Positions 50,927-60,475 of a DNA stretch of 64,000 bases are shown here, piece by piece. Every line of letters starts with the position of its first letter. Position 1 is the stretch's first letter. The translations under genes and the position numbers were made by a program. Under the pieces are notes generated by a model. The model saw nothing but the letters and a program-made list of their open reading frames with translations, had not been told where the DNA came from and searched no databases. This DNA comes from Trichobilharzia szidati (lineage: Eukaryota > Platyhelminthes > Trematoda > Strigeidida > Schistosomatidae), in assembly GCA_944472155.2 (NCBI GenBank), contig OX235279.1, positions 134,016,920 to 134,080,919 of the forward strand. Reading direction: 5' to 3'.

Positions 50927-51144
50927 ATTTTAGAGGGTCGGGCATGATATGACATTTTGTTTAAAAATCGTATTTCCTCTGTATTTCCAAATGGATTAAA
51001 ATGTTCAGTCTCTTAACATATTTCTTTTTAAAAAACACAAAATAATTCAGCAAAAACTATCCTTTTCGATAATTTCCTCCTCTGGCTCTACAACTATATA
51101 TATATATATCTTTATATACATAGAGTATTCTAGGGTACTTGTCA

Positions 51145-51597
51145 GTCTGTGAAGTCAGTGCTACTATACGGATCAGAGACTTGGTGCACATCAAACAAAC
51201 TACAGACCTTCATCAACAGCTGTCTCCGCTCAATACTCAAGATCAGATGGCCAGAAAAGAACAGCAACAGAGATCTCTGGCAATGAGCGAACCAACCAGG
51301 AACCGATTGTGAAACAAATAGGCAGGAAGAAATGGAGATGGATTGGCCATACTCTGAGGAAACAAGCCATCAAGTGACATCACTAGACAAGCCATTGCTG
51401 GAGTGGAACCCGAAAGGGAAGCGGCGAGTTGGTCGTCAGTGCAAGGGTAAGTTGGAGTAGGTCATGTGAAGAGGAGATGAAAACGTGTGGGCAGACATGG
51501 AGCCAGGTGAAGACTCCAGTAGAGAACCGAAGGCAATGGAGACGCACGGCTGAAGCCCTATGTTCCTCTAGGAATTAAATGAAATAAAAATAATAAC
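51145..51597 (+). mobile_element. RTE 3'-end fragment, second subfamily
   Basis: VLLYGSETW-type codons at 51150, KWRWIGHTLR near 51330, and the 3' signature CTGAAGCCCTATGTTCCTCT at 51551 with an AAATAATAA-type tail. Closest in the window to the copy at 60476-61345. Confidence 0.8.
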
Positions 51598-51674
51598 ACC
51601 ATGATCGCCTTTTATTTTATATAACCTTTCTTTTTCCCTGAGAAGCTTTTCGAGTTGATTAAAGGAAACTGAAG

Positions 51675-51900
51675 GATCCCAGTGGCTTAATAGTCTGCGA
51701 GCTCGCCTTGTAAACAAAAGGTCCTGCGTTCGAACCCTGGCAGTGGGTGCGTACCGATGAAGAGTTCCAATCTACGACGAAACAGCTGTCCAGTACTCCT
51801 AGATTTTCCAATGGTTCGCTAGCTGATGTCAGCTCATGGTGAAACCCTCCAACCAATCAAACGCAATCCCTACAAGACCAATACTTAAAGGAGAGGCGGT
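51675..51900 (+). mobile_element. Hammerhead SINE, single copy
   Basis: tRNA-like head (CCCAGTGGCTTAATAGTCTG; B box TGCGTTCGAACCC), decayed hammerhead (core ATGAAGA, stem II GTTCC/ACGAC no longer paired, GAAAC kept, cleavage GTC), body GATTTTCCAATGG and 3' tail CCCTACAAGACCAATACTTA. No inverted partner. Confidence 0.82.
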
Positions 51901-52974
51901 CAAATCTTATGAAGATTGTCTCTTCTGAACAATAAACTTCTAGATAGAATTTGAAACTTATACAAACTGGCCTTACTTAAATCGGTCGTTTTGTTGAACA
52001 TCTTTAAAAATGCAAGTTAACTGCAAGAATTCACTTACACATTGGACCAATATGATTTTGTACACAGTACAGACTCTGCAGTAGATGTGCAGAGTTCTTA
52101 GGCGTGCCGCACAATACGAAAATGTCACCATACCACCATATTTGAAGACTGACCTTAGTAATCAAATCAAAAGCTAATTTTTAAATATGATGGTCAATTC
52201 CCCAAATGCTCAGAAATGCTCGCCTTCAGAAGTCAAATGAGTGTTGACAGTACGTAATAATAGTAGTAAGAACAACTGTTTCAAATATATTGGAGCTATA
52301 CGGGATGAATTGTAATTAAAGTCCCTTGTATTTTCTTGATTTTAATTGATCTTGCATTCCTTTATTTTTATATTTATTAACCTGACAATTAGATGTGTGA
52401 TCAGACAGAGTGATGTGTCTTAATTTAATCCATAACATTTTCCAGACCAACTTCGCCTTCTACTAGTGTCAATCAAACTAAGTATTCATTGAAAATATCT
52501 CAAAAGTTTTCTAATATTGATTGTCTATTAATTTAATCATTTATGTTGGGCGCCAGTGAGGAAAACCCCACAGAATCAAATGAATTCATTTCATATTAAA
52601 AATCGATTCTCATTCCATTATCTAAGTTAGTTTAAAAACATGAAAGATTAAATAGTGTCTTTCTATTTGAACTGCTTAAATTTTGCTTTACGCCAGTTAT
52701 TCTGTGATTATGGGTCGATGCAAAATCTTTGACCAATGAGTTTTCTCTAGATCCTATAAATATCTATGACCAGTCGATCTCGTTTTGGCTAAGATTTTGC
52801 TCTTTGATATTTTAGTTGGTCGTGATCGAATACTCTGACCTTTTACTTGACCTTAGGACCAATACCTCCTACTTTCAAAACACAGCTTTGGTCTTAATAT
52901 TCCCTCAGATCATCATTTGTTTACTTCAGATTTTTCCGTAAACTGGAGTGGATAATTATTGAGTTATAATTAAA
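51901..52974. other. No gene recognised
   Basis: AT-rich. Nothing supportable. Confidence 0.35.
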
Positions 52975-53795
52975 CATAGTGAAGACGGAGATGATAAAGA
53001 TAACAAACCAACAGCAACAACAACAACAACGACCGGAACCAATCACCATCAAACGAAGAGATTTCACAGAGGTGACTTCTTTCAGTTATCCCGCTAGGAA
53101 GCATCGATTCAACTACAAGCAGTCGGAACAGATGAAGATGTCAAAGCCAGCCAGCCAGCCAGCCACAGTCGGAATGGCAACATACACATGCCTTCATCAA
53201 ACTGAAACCAGGTTGAATATCTTCTGCAGTACGCCTCAACATAAACAACAAGATTCGGATTCTGTTCAACGCAAATGTGAACTCAGTCAGTCAGTCAGTC
53301 AGTGTTTCTATATGCACCAGAAACCTTCACTGTTCTTCGCAAAAAGGATTTCAAACAGCCAGTTGCAGACTTTTATCAACCCCTGTCACTTTCGCTGGCT
53401 CCATATTGATGATCGAATGGCCAGCTGGCCAGGAAGAATTAGTGACAAGAAACTGTCACTGTGTCAATGAACGAAACAATCAGGAACCGATCGCTGAACA
53501 AATATGTATGAGAAAGTGGAGATGGATAGGGCATACACTGAGAAGGCTGTCGAATGAAATCGCACGCAATGCAGACCATCGCTCGAGTGGGATCCGAATG
53601 TGAAGCGACGAGTGTGTCGTCCTTGGGTGAAAGGGTGACATGGAGAAGATCGTGTGGTGTGGAGGTGATGAGAGATTGTGGGCAATCGTGGACCCAGCTG
53701 AAGAAGATGGCAGAAAATAGAAGAAAGTGGAGATGTGTTTTTAGTCCTATGCTCTACTTGGAACTCATGGGAATAATTATAATAATAGTGACACT
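52975..53795 (+). pseudogene. RTE reverse transcriptase C-terminal fragment, third copy type
   Basis: KTEMIKITNQQQQQQQRPEP near 52981 (a glutamine run also present in the other RTE copies), MRKWRWIGHTLRRLSNEIAR near 53508, and a 3' end at about 53795. It contains tetranucleotide runs, (AGCC)n at 53142-53163 and (AGTC)n at 53283-53302, not seen in the other copies. Heavily frameshifted. Confidence 0.78.
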
Positions 53796-53986
53796 TTGAT
53801 TTTTCATTCTTCATTCAAAATTTTGGACTACCTACTCAATGATTACGGCACGCAACAGGTTTCAAAGCAGGTACTGTAGTTAACACTTCGGAAATACTGG
53901 AACTAAGAATAACTGATTGTCTCACAGTAATACTCGAAAGGCAAATATTCCACCACATGCATTCTGTTTAAGATAAGGCGATGTTT

Positions 53987-54064
53987 TTACGAGTTGATCA
54001 CGGATTGATATCAGCTAGAGAATCAACTCGTAAAACAAATCTAACCTTTACAAACCAAACTATG
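53987..54064. repeat. Minimal hammerhead-SINE foldback (3' tails only)
   Basis: TTTTACGAGTTGAT at 53987 and its complement ATCAACTCGTAAAA at about 54023 enclose TGATATCAGCTAGAGA. The right flank continues with the SINE 3' tail to about 54064. Both outer ends are SINE 3' tails; the heads and ribozyme are absent. Confidence 0.65.
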
Positions 54065-54354
54065 GAAAACTAGGCTGTGTAGTGGAATATCTGTCTTAAA
54101 GTTAACAAAAACTCTAGTGGAGAAAGTGGAAATTTACAAAGGCTTAGGAACAACATGGTTCAAAGTAAAATTTAGGACTAAAGAAACAACTATAGGAATC
54201 GTAATAGGTGGATTAGTTTTAGGAAAATAAAAATTTTAATGCAGACTAAAATGTGACCTCCAGTAGAATAATTAACTAATAAAATTGTGGTTACTCATTA
54301 TTAGTAAGTAGTATAAACTGAATTTCACCAATAACCACATGTAGACATCAACGA

Positions 54355-55075
54355 AAACAAAACACATTGTTCAGAGAAGTCACTTTTCGGCGAATTCATT
54401 CACTTAACTGTACAATAGCAATTACATGTACTTGTTTTTGTATGTGTGTACATCAGGTTTGTCTGTTAAGAACAAAAATAAGTTAGGGTTATTGTTGTCA
54501 AGATATTTCAAAAATGTGATGAGTAATCAAACTGTACCTAGGGGTTGGGGTGAGGATTGATAAGAGGGTAGTGGTGATGTGTTGTCTAAAAGAAGCTGAA
54601 TAAGCGTGACACATATACGTAATGAGGTGAATATTTTAATGAGTGATTTGTGATTAGTATGCAATTATGTAAGAGTTCTAAAAACTACAAATGTTATAAG
54701 GAGTTGGAAGGAAAAAATAAGCACACAAACATCTAGTCAGTAGAAGTCAACACAGTTGCTACCACGATAGTAGAAGTGGTTGGATGATTTTCTTTTGAAT
54801 ACATAACTCTGGATTCTCCAAATGAATGGCCAGGGCTTCAGCAATACAAAGGAGGCGAAAGCGTATTACCTTTGGTAAGTTGTTCTTCAATTTGATTACT
54901 CATCACATTTTTGAAATATCTTGACAACAATGACCCTAACTTATTTCTGTTCTTATCAGACAAACCTGATGTACACACATATGCAAAAATAAGTATATGT
55001 AATTGCTATTGTACACCTAAGTGAATGAATTCGCCGAAAAGTGACTCTTCTCTGAACAACGTGTTTTGTTTTCAT
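54355..55075. mobile_element. PLE-C, 5'-truncated, between inverted terminal repeats
   Basis: Arms of about 180 bp: left 54355-54535 contains CAGAGAAGTCACTTTTCGGC and AAATGTGATGAGTAATCAAA; the right arm 54888-55070 holds their complements. Between them the minus strand reads RLLCIAEALAIHLENPELCI and QKKIIQPLLLSW (about 54855-54760), the endonuclease C-terminus of PLE-C (compare SLLRFAEAIAIKRFKSDLCV at about 46880). Nothing else of the coding region remains. Confidence 0.8.
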
Positions 55076-55246
55076 TAAATTTGAATTGTAAAGAATTCAG
55101 TGAGAGAAATGGAGTTTAGAAAATAAAAAATTACTTCATATGAACTGTGATCAAGATTTGACCGGACAGTTGCAAAATAATTGAGCGCTGAGTGAGAAGT
55201 AGACATCTATAAAATTATATTTGTAAAATCTCAGCGAAATTGAAAT

Positions 55247-55304
55247 GATTAATTCCAACGTTTCGTTCGGCAATCTGGTCCGAACTTCTTCAGGGAAATT
55301 AATC
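55247..55304 (-). ncRNA. PLE-type minimal hammerhead motif
   Basis: Minus strand: stem I GATTAATTTCC, core CTGAAGA, extra A, stem II GTTCGG/CCGAAC with loop ACCAGATTG, GAAAC directly followed by GTT, then stem I return GGAATTAATC. Stem III is a single C-G pair without loop, the arrangement described for PLE hammerheads thought to act as dimers. The catalytic core is intact here. Confidence 0.8.
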
Positions 55305-55714
55305 GAAATTAACATAACAGAGGTTTTTATATAAAAGGAGCAACTCTTGTTTTTAAACTTTGTCCAATCATGAGTTATGCAACAGACATCAATATGTATA
55401 ATAAATAAATGAAATAGTATGTTTACATATAAAAGTACATCTCTTGTTTTAAATTGTTTGTCCTGTCATGTGAATCAAGAAACAGCTATCAATAGGTATA
55501 ATAAACAAAACAATACAAACATTTTTATATGAACTGTGATCAAAATTTGACCTCAGACTTTCAAAATTAGTCTACTTTTGTTAAAATATATATGTGTATA
55601 TGCAGTATACAATGGTGTGTGCGGGTGAACAGTCATGAAACATTTGTTATTCTCATATGAGCTGTGATCAAGATTTGACCGGATAGTTGCAAAATAATTG
55701 AGATTTTTTACAAA

Positions 55715-57645
55715 TATAATAATAATAATTATTTACTTTATTCCAAAAACAGTACTTATAATACAGAATGGAATTCTCAGCATTTGTCACAATATTGCAT
55801 CTGATTTACTCAAAGTGTATATAAAATTAAAAATTTAAAACAAAAATTAATCGGAGAAATTTGTCCACATTAACGACATAATTATTAGATATAGTAATAA
55901 TAATAACAGTGAGTTTGTTTCAAACGGTATTGTCGATTCAGTTTGGAAACTTTAGCATGTTATGGATAATTGGGTCTAATGTTCTGTTGATATGGTATAG
56001 TGAGGTGAAATACAAAGTTAACAGTCATAATACAGCTTAAAATTATGTCCACAGTTATGAAAAATAAAATAAACAAAACGAAAAAATTGAGAGGATTATT
56101 AATATAAGAAATACAATAACAATAAAGTATGATGCTTTAAGGTTGAAGGAAATGGTCTATTTAGTGGTGCTAAGAAGGTTAGTTAGTTCATTTCTGATAC
56201 TATTTTCATCACATAGAGTACGTGCTAAATATGGTATAGTGGAATTTTTATACTTAGACGTACGTGCATAAAGTCTTCTGAAAAGACTTCTTGTTTACCT
56301 GAGGAGACACAAGGTTGGAGCTGCGGGTAGAGTGGGTGCTCAGAGTCTGACAAAATTCCTCTAGCGAATCTGTTGCATGAAATCAAATGCCTATCGGTGA
56401 CAATGTCAACGATATGGCCCAATGGGATACCACTAGTCCTACTGACTGTCCTCAGAGTTCTACGAAGTATGACATAGTCCTTTTTAAGCAATCCAGGAAA
56501 GAATAAGGGTGAACAGTAAAGAAGAATAGGTAAAATACACGAGTTGACAAACTTTAAGAGGAGTGGTTGCGTTATGCCTGAGTGCCTTAACTTCTTAATG
56601 TAAAAAGTCAAACGAAATATTCTTTGAGAAATCGCTAAGACATGAGAAGACCAAGATAGGTCAGAAGAGAGAACTAATCCAAGATACTTAACTTCAGACT
56701 TGCTTTCTATATCGGTATCATCGATTTTGCAAGGGTCATAGGAACCAACGGCTTCATTTAACTTTCGTTTACATCGGAAACTGAAATTAACAGTCTGACA
56801 TTTGGAAGGATTAAGTTTAAGGCCGTTAGACGAAGACCATTTGCTAATTTCTGATAGAAAGTTGTTAATCTTAATACAGTCAAGTTGAGAGTTAACAGAC
56901 ATTGAAATAGTTAGATCATCGGCATACTTAACAAAGTTCATTTCCTCGGAGTGAGGCAAGTCATGCAAGAAGAAAGAAAACAGAAAAGGAGAAAGGACAG
57001 CGCCTTGAGGGACACCAGCCTGAGTAAGCAATGAAGTGGACGACTTTCCCTGATATACAGTGTATTGCTTTCTTTCTGAGAAGTAAGAATGGAGCCATTT
57101 GACAACCCAACAGTCAGTCTGAGTTTCAGCAAGCTTGTTTAGTAAAATGTCCCTAGGTACTGTGTCGAAAGCAGATGTATAATCTAGAAATGTGCAGCGA
57201 ACAAATTTAGCCCCCTTGTCTAAGCTGGAGACAATGTTATGATGCAGGACTGCAGCTGCGTCCAAAGTACTTCTACTATGTTTGTAGGCAAACTGTTTGG
57301 GATCATTAAAGGCTTTAAGTGAAGGCTGAAGATTAAGTAAGAGCAACTTTTCCATAGCTTTTAGAAAAGGGGAAGTAAGAGCAATGGGTCTGAATTTAAA
57401 ACATGTCGCAGTAGACGACTTAGGAATAGGTAAAATTTTAATGTCCTTCCAAGCGGCTGGCACGACATTTTTGGAAAAAGAATCATTGAATATGTCCATG
57501 AGAGGATAACACAGGATATCTGCACAATGTTTAAGAATAACACTAGGCAAACCATCTGGACCCAGGCTACAAGAAGGGTTTTATAAATTTTATATTCTCT
57601 CCATAAGAAGACGTAGACCATCGGGAATTTGATGAAGTGTGACTA
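55715..57645 (-). mobile_element. CR1-like retrotransposon nested in PLE-A
   Basis: 3' tail (AAT)n/TTTATTCC at 55715-55745, 3' UTR to 56224, and a long RT frame to about 57640, 5'-truncated. PLE-A sequence continues on both sides (terminal repeat/3' region below 55715, endonuclease end from 57650). Confidence 0.85.
56225..57550 (-). CDS. CR1-like reverse transcriptase, long open frame
   Basis: 441 codons open: ILKHCADILCYPLMDIFNDS, AAWKDIKILPIPKSSTATCF, KFRPIALTSPFLKAMEKLLL, FLDYTSAFDTVPRDILLNKL (motif A), AGVPQGAVLSPFLFSFFLHD (motif B), NFVKYADDLTIS (YADD), LNPSKCQTVNFSF and YLGLVLSSDLSWSSH. RT function is plausible for this part, but the endonuclease and N-terminal RT are missing by 5' truncation, and a stop lies just upstream (SC-like LGPDGLPS block is interrupted near 57565). 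It is the best preserved CR1-like RT in the window. Confidence 0.87.
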   Translation of the reverse strand: MPSVILKHCADILCYPLMDIFNDSFSKNVVPAAWKDIKILPIPKSSTATCFKFRPIALTSPFLKAMEKLLLLNLQPSLKAFNDPKQFAYKHSRSTLDAAAVLHHNIVSSLDKGAKFVRCTFLDYTSAFDTVPRDILLNKLAETQTDCWVVKWLHSYFSERKQYTVYQGKSSTSLLTQAGVPQGAVLSPFLFSFFLHDLPHSEEMNFVKYADDLTISMSVNSQLDCIKINNFLSEISKWSSSNGLKLNPSKCQTVNFSFRCKRKLNEAVGSYDPCKIDDTDIESKSEVKYLGLVLSSDLSWSSHVLAISQRIFRLTFYIKKLRHSGITQPLLLKFVNSCILPILLYCSPLFFPGLLKKDYVILRRTLRTVSRTSGIPLGHIVDIVTDRHLISCNRFARGILSDSEHPLYPQLQPCVSSGKQEVFSEDFMHVRLSIKIPLYHI

Positions 57646-57649
57646 GATG

Positions 57650-58212
57650 TTGAAAACGTATCCAATTTATTTATTATTCAGGATTTGCCATGCACCAGCA
57701 AAGATCACACCTTCACGTCTGTTCAAACTGTTGGGATTCACCTATATATGTAGAGCTTCTGCAGTCAGTCTTTCTTTATATGAACCAAAACCTTTTTGTA
57801 AAAACTTAGTCTTATCAAAGTCGATTTTGTGTCCCGTTTCTATCGAATGCAGTGCAATCGCTGAGTTGTTTTCTAGCTTCTTCAAGTCTGCAGAGGTCTT
57901 TGGAACCACCTTTAGACATTGTTTATGCTCTTTTACTCTTATATTTACCTATCTGGAAGTTTCTCCTACATATACGGCGTTACAATCCCCACAATTGATC
58001 TGGTATACACAATTCTGCTGATTTTCTTGTTCTATTTTATCCTTAACCTTTACCAGTAATGAGCGTAAGGTGTTTGATGCACGAAAATACACTCTTATGT
58101 TATGATCGTTAAGGATTCCCTTTATTTCGTCGGATGTTTCTTTGCGGTAAGCAATCACCGCTGTACTAACCCAATTCTTAGCATCAGGTTTTTGATTCAT
58201 CCTTATCTTCAC
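57650..58212 (-). pseudogene. PLE-A GIY-YIG endonuclease
   Basis: SDEIKGILNDHNIRVYFRAS, then CVYQINCGDCNAVYVGETSR with the C-x2-C pair and YVG, followed by IRVKEHKQCLKVVPK, NNSAIALHSIETGHKIDFDK and ERLTAEALHI (Glu) with stops near 57945 and 57745. It overlaps the RT frame by about 30 nt because of a single extra A near 58190; the copy at 28740 lacks that change. Confidence 0.82.
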
Positions 58213-58853
58213 ATTTTAAATATCTATTTATGAAAGCTTTAGGATAATTATTTGATTCAAGAGTGGATTGAACCAATTTTAGATCCTTGCTAATATCTTC
58301 CTCCTCAGTAACTAGACGTTTGGCTCTGTTGATCAGATTCTCGGCCACAGTTACTTTGGTGGTAAATGGGTGAGCTGAATAGTAATCTAGGTATCTATCC
58401 GAATTTGTCGGCTTTCTGAAAATGTTTATTTTAAATTTGCCATCTAATTTTCTTTTTACTAAACAGTGCAGGAATGCCAACTCATTCTCATTGGATTCAA
58501 CCTCTTTGGAAAACTTGATGGTTTCTGACATATTGTTTATTAAGTGAAAAAGTTCATTTAACAAACTACGTTTGATTATGATGAAGGTATCATCTACGTA
58601 TCTTAACTGCATCTTTGGGGGACTAGGGCATCTCATAATTGCATTTGTTTCTAATGAGTGCATAAATAGATTGGCGACTAGCGGAGATACTGGTGATCCC
58701 ATAGCAATGCCTCCTGTTTGACGATAAAGAAACCCTCTAAACGTAAATAACGTGGATCGAAGACACAATTTCAATACCTTCATAATTTCATCGGGATTTA
58801 AAGGACAACGACCACTGAGTTCGTCGTCAGCACAAAGTAAATTATAAATAATA
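58184..58853 (-). pseudogene. PLE-A reverse transcriptase, C-terminal half
   Basis: CADDELSGRCPLNPDEIMKV, FTFRGFLYRQTGGIAMGSPV then SPLVANLFMHSLET (motif B), LRYVDDTFIIIKR (YVDD), INIFRKPTNSDRYLDYYSAH and a C-terminus ending CEDKDESKT. The 5' part is separated by the SINE foldback at 58854-59029. Confidence 0.87.
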
Positions 58854-59029
58854 TCAGCTAGAGAACCATTGAAAACCAAGGAGTACTGGACAGCTACTGC
58901 CGATGATTCCCAAACTAGGATGAAACAGCAGCTGTCCAGTACTCCTTGGTTTTCAATGGTTCTCTAGCTGATATCAGTCCGTGATCAACTCGTAAAACAT
59001 AACTAATCCTTACAAACCAAACTATAGAT
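58854..59029. mobile_element. Third hammerhead-SINE foldback, inserted in PLE-A RT
   Basis: Flanked by a perfect 14-bp repeat AATTATAAATAATA at 58840-58853 and 59030-59043. The left arm (42 nt, minus) AAGGAGTACTGGACAGCT mirrors AGCTGTCCAGTACTCCTT of the right arm (plus), which also has the hammerhead remnant (CCCAAACTAGGATGAAACAG) and the complete 3' tail to about 59029. The heads are missing in both arms. Confidence 0.9.
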
Positions 59030-59043
59030 AATTATAAATAATA

Positions 59044-59374
59044 CTTAAAGAATCATTAACTGGAACATCGTGAATAATGAATAAACATCGAAACTTGCCA
59101 TTATTTCATCTTCTTCAATATTAGTCAAGTTTATTTTCCTCTTAAATTCATACGAATTCTTCACTCCATGCTCCACTTTCATTTCATATAGACTAAGGAT
59201 TCGATAAATGTATTTAGAGAGTTTGTATGTTGGGGAATTAGTAAAATCTATTACTGGACGTAATGGAACATCTGATTTGTGTATTTTTGGTAACCCATAA
59301 AATCTACAGGGGCTGCAACTTTTTGGAGCCAGAGTAAACCAAAGTGATACACTTTTATATATAAACATACTATT
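59044..59374 (-). pseudogene. PLE-A reverse transcriptase, N-terminal part
   Basis: PCRFYGLPKIHKSDVPLRPV and IDFTNSPTYKLSKYIYRIL, then KINLTNIEEDEIMASFDVYS (motif A) and a frameshift to LFTMFQL. It continues the RT interrupted by the SINE. Confidence 0.85.
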
Positions 59375-59482
59375 TTATTTATTTATTATACATATTGATG
59401 TCTGTTGCATAACTCATGATTGGACAAAGTTTAAAAACAAGAGTTGCTCCTTTTATATAAAAACCTCTGTTATGTTAATTTC

Positions 59483-59540
59483 GATTAATTTCCCTGAAGA
59501 AGTTTGGACCAGATTGCCGAACGAAACGTTGGAATTAATC
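59483..59540 (+). ncRNA. PLE-type minimal hammerhead motif
   Basis: Stem I GATTAATTTCC (59483-59493) pairs with GGAATTAATC (59531-59540), one bulged T. Core CTGAAGA at 59494-59500, stem II GTTTGG/CCGAAC, GAAAC at 59523-59527, cleavage triplet GTT at 59528-59530. Lies in the terminal repeat, antisense to the PLE-A coding strand because the repeat is inverted. Confidence 0.8.
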
Positions 59541-59590
59541 ATTTCAGTTTTGCTGAGATTTTAAAAATATAATTTTATGAAAAATTACTT

Positions 59591-60242
59591 ACTTGAATAT
59601 TATAGGTCTTTAACTTTTTCAAAGCTACGCCACTCTTTCATCGTTAAAACGTGAACATCTATTACACGTTAGACTGTTTAACGTTGATTAGTCATTTCTT
59701 GATTATGAAACAAATTATATCTAATGATACTTTTCACATCACAGTAGACTTTGAAATGGATGTTAGATGATAGGAGAAGATCGACAGAAACCCATAGACC
59801 TCGGTTTCCTGCTTCTTGATGATCATGGATGACCATAGAGCGGACCTGGCTGATCGAATTCAGTCAGCAATAGTAAGCGCTAGAAACAAGACGCTGATTA
59901 TCTATCATTGGCCAAAATACGTAACAGTTAGCGTCATGCAGAAAGCCTGTCTCGACGAGAATATGTTAGATATCAGTTACTTCGGGTGAGAGTTGCTGAC
60001 GAATACCACCAAGCTCGGAACTTAAGTCAATAACCACCTACAGATCGCTTCTACTCATCCGACATCTGACACTTATTTGTACATTGAAATACAAACCTGT
60101 AGTGTGGAGATGTAGAACAACATCTATTAACTTTACTACAGATGTTTCAAAAATTAATTTTACGAAATCGAAGCACATTTACTACTGCTTACATCCGTAA
60201 ATATCTGTTTACTGTAATTTGTAATCATCTCTTTGTTTTCAG
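59591..60242. other. Unassigned; presumed last intron of the plus-strand gene
   Basis: No other exon was found. A pyrimidine-rich stretch (TCATCTCTTTGTTTTCAG) ends it. Confidence 0.4.
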
Positions 60243-60380
60243 GATACGAAGCCGTTGTTAGTAAAGTGTCTGAAGAAATTTACAATTAGAATCGATGTCA
60301 TACCCAAATATGATGAGAAACTGACGTTCAATATGCTAAAACCCCCTGTGGTTAAGTGTAGCCCACCTCACACTACGTAA
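60243..60380 (+). CDS. Terminal exon of an unrecognised plus-strand gene
   Basis: A strong acceptor TTTGTTTTCAG at 60232-60242 is followed by a phase-0 open frame of 45 codons, DTKPLLVKCLKKFTIRIDVI then PKYDEKLTFNMLKPPVVKCS, ending HTT and TAA at 60378-60380. AATAAA at 60451-60456 gives a good polyadenylation signal about 70 nt later. The peptide does not match any retroelement here and I do not recognise the family. Upstream exons must lie outside or were not found. Coding status is inferred from the acceptor, frame and signal together. Confidence 0.55.
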   Translation, partial: DTKPLLVKCLKKFTIRIDVIPKYDEKLTFNMLKPPVVKCSPPHTT

Positions 60381-60475
60381 ATCATTCCCTGTGTTCATTG
60401 TCATTTCTCTAAGTTTTATTGATAATATCCTGATTTCTATATCCTTCCTTAATAAATACATTACACTTCTTGTTT

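Larger units (their letters stand above)
49021..50930 (-). mobile_element. CR1-like retrotransposon, degraded, with nested PLE-B foldback
   Basis: The 3' tail (AATAGCTTTATTCCAACCAG at 49030) and UTR lie at the left; the RT pseudogene at 49679-50926 is to the right. A PLE-B foldback is inserted in the UTR at 49216-49386. Confidence 0.82.
55137..59579 (-). mobile_element. Penelope-like element A carrying two nested insertions
   Basis: Flanked by an 11-bp repeat AAAAATTACTT at 55126-55136 and 59580-59590 (AT-rich but exact). Terminal repeats at the two ends (about 55137-55420 and 59375-59579) are inverted. A CR1-like element (55715-57645) sits in the 3' part and a hammerhead-SINE foldback (58854-59029) in the RT. 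Coding order on the minus strand: RT N-part, SINE, RT C-part, endonuclease, CR1-like insertion, 3' region. Confidence 0.82.

Noticed and set aside
52740..52860. Conserved regulatory hairpin
   Set aside because: Short palindromic words here are no more than expected in AT-rich sequence, and no family similarity was seen.
58184..58212. Programmed frameshift between RT and endonuclease in PLE-A
   Set aside because: The copy at about 29265 reads through in one frame; the overlap at 58190 is explained by a private single-nucleotide insertion in an A run.
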